Made by a program: the position numbers and the translations under genes. This document shows, in pieces, positions 52,945 to 64,000 of a DNA stretch of 64,000 nt. The notes below the pieces were generated by a model. It ran no database searches, was not told the origin of the DNA, and was given only the letters and a program-made list of their open reading frames with translations. How positions within the stretch are numbered: position 1 is the first letter of the stretch; every line of letters starts with the position of its first letter. Source of the stretch: Mastigias papua (Eukaryota; Cnidaria; Scyphozoa; Rhizostomeae; Mastigiidae); assembly GCA_964019165.1 (NCBI GenBank), contig OZ025272.1, positions 842,701-906,700 of the forward strand, in the 5' to 3' direction.

Positions 52945-55900
52945 GGGTCATTCCATGCCAACTGGGACCAAATTCAGGGAAGTTGGACATGCACCATCTC
53001 AGATTTGAATGAAATTTGGTCAAAATGTACCTCTATATGAGAGAGGAAAAACCTGAAAATTTTAGCTCAATATCTTATGTAGAGGCGGAGATATGGCTCC
53101 CTAAACTTTAGTCATGTCCAGCAAAATTGGCAAATTGCAAGAGCCAAACAAATTTTCTATGACTTTTGGAACCCCATAAATCCGGAACCTCTTTAGATAT
53201 GACAATGAAAATCTATATGCTAAAACTCCTACAGGTATGCTATGAAAATTTGGAAGATGAAATTTTTTTGTAACAATGACAGATCCATAATGGCAGCTTA
53301 AAATCAGAAGAAAATTTATTGTGATGTCCAAAAGTTGCATTTTTGAGGGCCTGCCAAGCCAAAACAAAACTCTCAGAGCTATTTAACTTACTTGATAAAG
53401 CAAGGGTATATGGTAGGCTATTAGAAAACATGAAAATATTAGCCTGTGAGTTTTCGATTTGGTTGCTACTGGTTACCAAATATGGCTACTCAGTAAATTG
53501 GCCCAAAAAGTCACTTGTGTTTGGGCACTTGGTAGCCTATCGGAGACACTAAATTTTTAATTGAAATTTTTGTCAAAGATCAGTCAGGGTATAGGCTTTA
53601 TATTTCAAGAAAAAAATTGGTGGGCACTCATTAGCGACATATTCAAAAGGACCCAAATTTCTTTACTGGAATTGGCACATGACGTCACAATTGCACCCTC
53701 TGATGTCCCATCAGCTGTGGTGTGTACATAGCAAATACAACTATAGAATCAAAATTGCATTTGACCGGATATACCCATGTACAGGAGTTCGAATTTATTT
53801 CACTTTAGCGTGTGCAGCCACCAACTGGGCCCTCTAATAGACGTCAATTTGTGCCAAAATGCACAATGTTTATAAATGGTTTGTTTCTCACGCCAGGAAA
53901 CCATATATGGCTTACCATACTCATGCACCATATTTACACGGGAACTGGACTTTTATATCAAATGAGGCAGTCTGTTGGTTAATTGTAGTGTCTTGATAGA
54001 CTCCACTAATTAGTGTCACGTTTAGCACATTTGCTAGACGCATAAAACTGTCATGGCAGTTATTCACATCAGAATTTCATTCTTTGGTAGTTCCAGATTG
54101 TGGTAATAATAATGAATGATAGTAATAATGTTCAGCGTTTAGCACTCAATACTGATGTTAGTAGCAAGGACCCTGTGTATTTTATACCTAAGGTTTAACC
54201 AAATAAGATGCCAATTCCAGAGGACAATGTATACAATTAGGTAGCATTGTTCAAATATAAGTACCTATCATTATGGAAGTAACATTGCTTCAGTCTGCTT
54301 AAAAAGAATCCAATTTAAAGGCTGTTAGGAGGTTTATTGTATACCTTAGTACCTTGGATCTGAAAGCCGTTTGTTCCTCCTTCTGTTGTTATTCTTGGTT
54401 TCAAGTGTCATGATGATTGTTACGCGTGTTCTAACTATTATATAAGGTTCAAGACTTGTTTACAGGGCTTCTATAGATGCTCCCCTTTTTCATTTAAAGA
54501 CTAACAGACAAGTATTGAATTTCGTATCGTTTATGATCAAAAATAATATGCAAGCTATCTACTTTCAGTTTTTCCAAAGATGATCACTTAGCCGGATGAT
54601 CTCTATTGCTCGGTTCTGAAGTGTTTCAAACAATTTTTTCTGGTACTATTAGAACAGCAGTAAAACATTAATGGATTCCTTGGATGATAACAGTTATTTA
54701 TACTCCTGGCAGTGTATCTCCTCAGTAGTCATCTCATTCTAGCGAGTATATTGTTACTAATTGCTTTTATATATACCTTGATAAATTATACTCTTATGCT
54801 CATGCTTCAATTCACATATGTTACGTTTTTTCGCATTTCACCAAAGAATATATTTAAACTTTTTGTCCTTCAGCAACGTCTTGCTTTCCCAAATGTAATC
54901 GCTCTAGTTTCCCTTGCATTACTATGTAAGATTATCTATGCTTTGGATAATCTTCGATGAAAATAGTGGAAATGATCTAGTGCCTATTTTGACATATAGT
55001 AAAATGTTGTTGTATTGTTTGACAAATAGTACATCACAAGCGTATTGGTTAGTGCGGTGAGAGAAACTGTTCCTATGACTTTGCAACCTTCAAAAATCAT
55101 TTGTATCCTTCACATACTGTACTCTACAGAGTAGCGATTTGCTAAAACTTCTACATAACCAGAGGAACGAATGAAGTACGTGTGATAGGCCTATTGTGAT
55201 GTGTATGAGAGGAACACACACAACAGTCAACTTATCGTCAAGCCTTAAGAATCATTCAAATACCCCAGAAACATCCAGAAATACTTGATTGCAAATGAAA
55301 ACTTGCCTTCCAAGCACCCAGTGTACTGCAAAAACTGAACATTATCACAATCATCTATTATTATTACCACAATCTGGAACTACCAAAGAATGAAATTCTG
55401 ATGTAAATAACTACCATGACAGTTCTATGCGTCTAGCAAATGTGCTAAACGTGACACTAATTAGTGGAGTCTATCAAGACACTACAATTAACCAACAGAC
55501 TGCCTCATTTGATATAAAAGTCCAGTTCCCGTGTAAATATGGTGCATGAGTATGGTAAGCCATATATGGTTTCCTGGCGTGAGAAACAAACCATTTATAA
55601 ACATTGTGCATTTTGGCACAAATTGACGTCTATTAGAGGGCCCAGTTGGTGGCTGCACACGCTAAAGTGAAATAAATTCGAACTCCTGTACATGGGTATA
55701 TCCGGTCAAATGCAATTTTGATTCTATAGTTGTATTTGCTATGTACACACCACAGCTGATGGGACATCAGAGGGTGCAATTGTGACGTCATGTGCCAATT
55801 CCAGTAAAGAAATTTGGGTCCTTTTGAATATGTCGCTAATGAGTGCCCACCAATTTTTTTCTTGAAATATAAAGCCTATACCCTGACTGATCTTTGACAA

Positions 55901-56515
55901 AAATTTCAATTAAAAATTTAGTGTCTCCGATAGGCTACCAAGTGCCCAAACACAAGTGACTTTTTGGGCCAATTTACTGAGTAGCCATATTTGTTAACCA
56001 GTAGCAGCCAAATCGAAAACTCACAGGCTAATATTTTCATGTTTTCTAATAGCCTACCATATACCCTTGCTTTATCAAGTAAGTTAAATAGCTCTGAGAG
56101 TTTTGTTTTGGCTTGGCAGGCCCTCAAAAATGCAACTTTTGGACATCACAATAAATTTTCTTCTGATTTTAAGCTGCCATTATGGATCTGTCATTGTTAC
56201 AAAAAAATTTCATCTTCCAAATTTTCATAGCATACCTGTAGGAGTTTTAGCATATAGATTTTCATTGTCATATCTAAAGAGGTTCCGGATTTATGGGGTT
56301 CCAAAAGTCATAGAAAATTTGTTTGGCTCTTGCAATTTGCCAATTTTGCTGGACATGACTAAAGTTTAGGGAGCCATATCTCCGCCTCTACATAAGATAT
56401 TGAGCTAAAATTTTCAGGTTTTTCCTCTCTCATATAGAGGTACATTTTGACCAAATTTCATCCAAATCTGAGATGGTGCATGTCCAGCTGTGTCCCAGTT
56501 GGCATGGAATGACCC
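52945..56515. mobile_element. 3.57-kb palindromic element with ~1.19-kb terminal inverted repeats
   Basis: The left arm (52945-54135) and right arm (55335-56515) are reverse complements over about 1.18-1.19 kb and nearly identical. Open frames within the arms translate to the same 69-, 79- and 88-codon products with only zero to two differences. The largest arm difference is a roughly 10-bp indel next to the terminus. Ends are GGGTCATTCCATGCCAACTG and its complement. TATT flanks both sides (52941-52944 and 56516-56519), a likely 4-bp target duplication. The 1.2-kb centre (54136-55334) is not inverted and has no recognised transposase; its only frame over 80 codons (54712-54960) is hydrophobic and AT-driven. 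Best described as a non-autonomous DNA transposon with very long TIRs, recently inserted or kept homogeneous. The superfamily is not determined. Confidence 0.9.
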
Positions 56516-57856
<1,341 letters not shown>

Positions 57857-58142
57857 GTGTGAAGCACTGATTTTGACAGAAGGCTCTCAGTGATGAATTC
57901 ATTAAAAGCAGCTAATCAATAAAGTGCTTTGAATGCAAGTGGTGTATTTGTCTCATCATTGCAAAATCATTATGTTCCGTGTTTGTTTACTAACAGATTT
58001 AGTATAGTATTTGCCAATAAAATCTCCTGTGTTTGTGAATATGTCAGTACTGTATTTTTTTTGATACTCGTTCAGTGATATCCTCGCTGGCTCTAAAACT
58101 CCACTTAATTCAGTATTTCCAATGCCATAGTCTCGAACTGGT
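57857..58142 (+). repeat. Old dispersed repeat, copy B
   Basis: Second copy of the repeat at 51859-52133, same orientation. Begins GTGTGAAGCACTGATTTTGA and ends near CTCGAACTGG. The two copies lie on either side of the palindromic element, about 6 kb apart. Confidence 0.7.
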
Positions 58143-61100
58143 GAAATAGAACTTTCGTAAACACATGTGGTATACTAGATACTATTGTTGTTAAAAATTG
58201 ATATTTCTAGTGACATTCTTTTCATTTCACGGTGTTACCGTTGTACATAAATTATGCGGAATACTTTTTTGTTGTGAAATACGTGAAAAATACTTCTAAA
58301 TGCATAGTTGAATTTAAATCAATTCAATTTCTCATTTGTTTAAGCCTTATTTGCTGAGTTTTGGCTTGATTTTTATTTTTCTACTGTTGCACGTAAATGC
58401 GATCTCAGTCGCTCATGTTCAGGTGGAGATTCTAATGTAGGAGATTCTTTCACATGGTGCTGTTGAACGACAGTATGATGGAATTATATACAACAGTCTA
58501 CAGATTGTACAATGTTAAAGTTATTTTTGCAGTTAAGAACTGCTACTACTATGTTGAAAGGATGTACGCTATGTTCAACCTCGGCTTGCCTATTTTCGAA
58601 TTCTGAAGAATTCGCCAAGGATACTAGCCAATAGTCATGAAGTTAAGGTGCTTTCGGGTAATTTTTGGAAAGCTATTTGTGCATTGGTTATGCATAGAAT
58701 ATTGTGGCTTAAGCATTTAGAGATTTTGTACCCATTCATGCGTATTGCATTATATGGTCTGTTCTGACATCAAATTTACGCAGAGGATTTTCGACCCCAA
58801 AGGCGAACAACTAATTATATGGAGCTTACCTTTGCACATTGAAAGAGATAGGGAAGTTTAATTGTTGGTGTTTACTGTACAGTATGCTCCTCTGTCACCC
58901 TTTTTCCTCATCTGTCTCGAACTTTGTTTTGCTATACAAAGGTGAATCTATAGGTTGTAAATGTTGTTGCATACATATGTGTGTTTGTTGCAACTAGTTC
59001 CAACATAATTTCAAGCAAAAGGACTTGTCAGATGTATGACGATTACTTCATGATCGTTGTTCGTAAAATACTACAGAAATACATATTATAGAACTCTAAT
59101 GCATTTAGCGGAAAATAATGCATGAACTGTGGCAAGAAGCCAGTTGGCTAAAACAAGCAGTTAATCGAACGCACTGTTCCTCAATTCCCCTACGTTTTGG
59201 CCTACATTTAGTCATGCGCTTCTGTTCCGTGCACCTATTGGTCATTTTCTGGCAATTTTTGCTCTAATGTCTGCAGGACGAAAATTTACTTTTATCATGC
59301 CAGATAATGTATGATTCTTCGGATATATGTGAAGTGTTATCTGTAAATAAGTTAAAGTAATCCATTATCAAATTTTCAAACAGCTTCTGGTTTGCAGTGC
59401 TTGAAAGCAATTTAGTTATGAATTAAAGTCCTCGTTTATCGTTTATTCTGACATGTTTTCATCAGTTTACCAGATTGAATCAATCACTGTTTGGGATTTG
59501 CAAATCTTCTACTTTATATTGCGTATTTCTTTTGATTTTAAGCCGTGCATTTCCTGAGATTCTTTTCAATGAGTCTTTGCGTAAATGACAAATGTTGTAT
59601 TAATTCTTATTTCAAAAGCCCTCTTTGCCCCTTACTTTGGTTTTGTCTCAGATGAGAGACTGTAGAAAGGCAAGGATTTATATATAATGACATTTTAAGA
59701 GATTATTCATATCTTGTGATTACTTCAATCCTTCGCAGTTACGCCATTGATTAAGACTGCGTTGGATCCCTTTCTCATAAAGCCATATTTTATGGTGTAT
59801 ACTCGTTTCTCACAATACCCCCGTTTCAATGCACGAGCTTCGCTTGAGTTAGAATGCAGCTTCCAGCAAGCATCCATTCACACTTTGAATCGTATTGGTA
59901 TTGACAAAGGCTTGTACCCCCATAGTAACGTCTATCTCCATTAAAGGGGCTCTGCCTCCTTAGTTCCCGTGACAATCACCACTAGTTGAGATCAATTCCA
60001 TTCAGAATAGATAAGATACCATGTTGTTCTGAATCAAAATCTTTCCATATGCATACATACCTATAGTTCGGAACAAAAAAGGGTTCGCTTTTTGTTCAAG
60101 AGAACTGAGCGTAAGTGATGTCGAGAAAGGTGTAAGAAGAGAAATATTTGCGGCTGAGATGTTTATAGCAGACACAACTTCAAAATATGGAGAGATCTTA
60201 GCATTGTACCCTGCCCCCTTAGAGCGGAATGCTCTGAGATTTGGTTCTCCTTCTTTTTTGGCTTAACTTGGAATTTAGCATGCACGTGTCCCCTCTATAG
60301 ACGGGGGTATATTACTGAGCTAGATATTTGAAGTAGTTTTCCTGTTTCAGGCAAATGGTGGCTAAACTCTATTTAGTCATAGGCCTTGTATGGTTGGTAC
60401 AATTAATCTATGACCAATTGTCATACAGAGAACCGCGCAAGAAAAGGTACGGTGTACACTTTATACCATGTAGCAATTTCCTATGCAGAAGCAGATATGA
60501 TTTGAACAAGAGGTGGTTTTATGTTTTAAAGCCCAGCATAAGACATTAAGTCGCTGTGCTCTAATCTTCATAATTTCGGCTAATGTTAACTGACGGTCTT
60601 TCAATTCCTTTGCGTACTCAGTTCGCCGTCACTATTCCATTCTGTACGGCGACACTTTGTTATCTAGACCATCGAGCAACTCCCACGCTATTGAAAACAT
60701 TCTGATTACATTGTGGGTTCCAATCTCGACGCCTTAACTTTGGTCCATATCACTATGTATTTCATTGTTGCACTTCTCGACAATGATTGCACGAAAACAT
60801 TATCACAGAATAGTGGCATTTTGATGTCCTAAATTGCCTACTCAAAGCTTATACTCACAACCTCGATAGACAGCCAGCACTGTTACTACACTTAGTTTTA
60901 CAAAGAACCTAGTAAAAGGGCTAGTTTTTAACGTTCCCTGATGTTTGACCTCTTTTTACCACAGTTAAGTACCAGAAGTTCCATGTAAAGTAACCCCCTT
61001 TGTAGTGTCGTAGTTTTTCCGCACATTTAGTGTTGTGACTGTTGCAAGTGTTCAGACATGACACGACGGGAACTGCAAGTTGCAATGAACCACGTGCTAC

Positions 61101-64000
61101 AATGATTAAGCACCGTTTAATGCGAAATTGGCTTTGTAGCTCTTTGTTGTTTGCAGTGATACAGTTATTCGACGTTTAAATGTTCCTTGGAAATTTTGCC
61201 AGTAGTTGTAAAAACCCCTAAGAATTTTTGGCTTTCTGCATGTAGGGACCTCATAGCTTAGTTTCCTATACAAAAATCGTGTGCTTTGGTTCATTTGCAA
61301 TGGCGATCGGTGAGTACTTTGGAAGTAAGAACCAAACGGTAGCGTGTAATGTTAACACTATAAAGAATGCACCCACGTTGAACCCCCTGGTTTCTTGAAA
61401 TAGAAGCTTATTCTCATTGTACCTTCCTCTGTAATTGTCAGTTCCTTTAATATTTAGCTTTGTCAGTTTTAACTGTGATATATATGTAGATCTTAAATAT
61501 GACGTCATGCTAAGGTAATGATGTCATATTTACAGTGATATTTAGTATCTTTTAAAATTCAGATATTAACTGTATTGTTTGTCACTCAAAACGAATTTCC
61601 TCTCCTCTGTTTTCAACTCAATTCTGGGCCCGCCATGAATTATTTGCAGGTTTGTTCTCGCAATTTAAATATTGGAACTAATTAACTGCCTTTGAATTGT
61701 CAGTGTTCTCTCTTACTTGCAAGTTTATTTTATTTTTAATGCAAGGCGCTCTTTACTTTAGGCTTAGAGACAGAATCAGTTAGATTAGGCCGTTTTTTGG
61801 GTTCCCTTCTTTCAATAATGTCAGTCTTGCAGCATCAGTTCTTCCAATCTATGTAAGGTGTTATCATCACAAATTGCACATCAACCATTAAATGTTTCTA
61901 CGCATTTCATTCCCATTCCTCTCTCAGTATTTCTCTAGATTTTCCGTTCTTTGCGTTAAGAGCTTTTTCAACACAAGTTATTAGGAAGTTTTGTTGGCTT
62001 GACATGAATTATTATTTCAGCTTAAAGGGGTGACAGTTACTTTCCAGCTTTGAATACTTTTCCATTCACCTACTCATCCTGTATGTTTTGACCTTAATTA
62101 ACCATGCATTGACTTTGATCCAGTTGTTGCATTCCTGGCTGTGTTATTGTTTTGTGAACTGATCGTGGTCAGCTGCTGAATTATTAGAAAAATCACCACA
62201 ATATGACTGCATCTAATAGAATGGCTTTTAAAACTAATAAAGAAGCCATATGATACAAAATAACGATGTCCAGACGTAATATTGATACTATAGTTATTGA
62301 TGCGATTACAAGATGGTTGCGTGGATACGTCTGGCTCATATTCATTAAGGTTATTTGTGCGTTCTGTAATGAGATATTATAACCTATTTAATGAGTGCCG
62401 TCCCGTCAAATTTCCTTCCAATCTATCTTCAATATTCCATATGACTAAGAAGCATTATGGAAAGCAAACGATTGACAATTGGCAATGAGGTATTTCTTTG
62501 TTGTGTCTATTTGTTTATTTGAATTCCAGTCAATCTCTGTTCTCTGATATAGTGTATTGCATTACGCTACACTAGACTGAAGTAGAGTTTTACTGTGGTG
62601 TATTCTTGCAGTCCTGGTTGGAATCTTATGAAGATTCCTCTTGTGTGCCTAATAGCTAGCAACGACTGATTAAATAACGAGTGGAGAGAATTTTAATGCT
62701 AGCAGGTTTATCCAGAACCTTCCCTACTGTTAGAATGTATTACATCACATATTGTTGTTATCCTGTTGCTCTTTTCTCACACGTTACTTCATATTATTCA
62801 ACATCATGTGTTGGATGTCGTAGATATGACATCATAGCCAAACATTTCACTGACAATATCGCATGATTTCATTAGCTTTTAAGCTTTGTCGAAGTGTATC
62901 GTCTATCACAAAGTGAGTGAAATTTCTTTATCTCACTAACAACCTCTTCTCCACAGATCACCATTTGTACTAACAACTTGTAGCCCATTAAACGTTTTAC
63001 TTCCCTCTTCCTACCCAGAACCCTGAAATGTGTCTTCTCTCAGATGTTTGATCAAAAAACCTGATCTATATCCCTCTCTACTAAGCCTTTCTATTTCTTA
63101 GATCTGTTAGAGGCTTTGCTTTAGGGGCCTCTATTTCCCAACATTACAGAAAAGGTTGCGTAGTTATATGTTCGTAAATTATCTCTCATTATCATAAACA
63201 TTACAGTATGCCCTTCTGGAAAAGGGACGAAATGCTCAGGCCTGAAAATGGTCCAAGTTATTTCTCCTTCTAAGATGTTATTACTTGAATGTTTGGTTTG
63301 AAGTGGAGTACGCGATTATATTGATTGTATATCTCATTTGCTTCAAAACCATGGATAACAAGCAGACAAAGTGGTTGATATGGAATAGTGTCCGAGGCTG
63401 TGAGCTGGACGGCTTGTTCTGATGTTTCTTGAAAGCATCTCCTTTGTGATTACTATGATCTCCCTTGTGATGATTTTGATCTCTTTTGTGAGTATTTTCA
63501 TCTCCCTTGTGGCTATCTTGATCTCTTTTATGATTGCTTTGATCTCTCTTGTTGTCTTTAATCATTGTTCAAAAGGGAATCTGCTGGAATTCTTTCATGA
63601 CAAGTATTTATTCATCATACTATGGAGTCAATAAATTTATAACCTGTTCCTAGAAAAGAATTAACATTTGCTCGTAAATAAATCATTTTGGATTTAAAAA
63701 GCTGAGGGTTTTTAAGAAACTCCTTAAGAAGATCAGGATTAATTCTCTAAGGAGTAGAGTTTTATTTTTTGTTGCTCAATTTTGCATGACTTTCAACACT
63801 GCAGAAATCTCTGGACGCTCACCATTACTCCCATCCAAATTCGTAGTCTCTGCCCACATTTGTCGCTTATTGTACTTGTGATAAATGTTCTGTTCAGTTT
63901 TTTAAAAACAAGGCTTTGTTGTTACCTTCATTTACGTATCATTCGAATTAATTAGTTCCATTTCGTATCAAAGGCCATCTTGATTTCATTAGTTCCATAT
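58143..64000. other. Gene-free DNA to the end of the window
   Basis: No conserved protein exon or RNA gene was recognised. Only short open frames are present; one at 60355-60549 begins after an acceptor-like CTGTTTCAG and encodes a hydrophobic N-terminus, but is unsupported. A 21-bp tandem repeat lies at 63433-63557. The stretch could be a long intron or intergenic. Confidence 0.5.
63433..63557 (-). repeat. 21-bp minisatellite, about six units
   Basis: Units such as GATCTCCCTTGTGATGATTTT repeat with a 21-base period. On the minus strand they translate as a seven-residue repeat of the type KRDQSNH / KGDHSNH in an open frame (63281-63565). The unbroken frame may simply follow from the period being a multiple of three. 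Confidence 0.75.

Noticed and set aside
53101..53552. Conserved 69-, 79- and 88-codon frames duplicated at 55918-56369
   Set aside because: Their identity follows from the inverted arms of the palindromic element; frames overlap each other on different strands and match no known domain.

Overview
The window is nuclear DNA of an invertebrate animal. It is AT-rich and microsatellite-rich, with spliced genes of animal type (short exons, GT-AG introns of about 150 bp to 11 kb) and well-conserved animal housekeeping proteins. The two divergent intronless class A GPCRs and the overall texture fit a cnidarian best, but that placement is an inference and the sequence does not prove it. No prokaryotic, viral or CRISPR features were seen.

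Layout. 1-1.2 kb: a tandem duplication around two (TA)n tracts, then a probable terminal exon of an unidentified upstream gene. 2.2-8.0 kb: a ZNRF1/2-type E3 ubiquitin ligase in five exons, with a tRNA-Thr(AGT) gene antisense inside its last intron. 8.0-11.9 kb: no gene recognised; it holds a 229-bp non-autonomous hAT element with an exact 8-bp target duplication, and a (TA)n tract. 12.0-14.6 kb: PDCD5 in six exons. 16.2-38.9 kb: lysyl-tRNA synthetase (KARS) in seventeen exons. Its 10.9-kb intron 13 contains two tandem, same-strand, intronless GPCR genes plus a dense set of microsatellites and inverted repeats. 40.3-43.9 kb: CFAP20 in seven exons. 44.7-46.9 kb: PSMG4 in three exons. 47.8-51.4 kb: RBM18 in six exons. 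51.4-64 kb: no gene recognised; it holds a 3.57-kb palindromic element with arms of about 1.19 kb, old diverged direct repeats on either side of it, and a (CA)n tract.

Exon boundaries were derived by hand from GT-AG sites, reading-frame continuity and recalled similarity to the animal families; every listed junction keeps the frame. The recognised genes do not form one pathway: ubiquitin ligation, apoptosis/chaperone function, tRNA charging, cilium structure, proteasome assembly and RNA binding. All eight recognised protein genes lie on the + strand, and the only minus-strand gene is the tRNA. The most interesting points are the GPCR pair nested inside KARS, the large nearly identical palindrome, and the young or intact non-autonomous elements.
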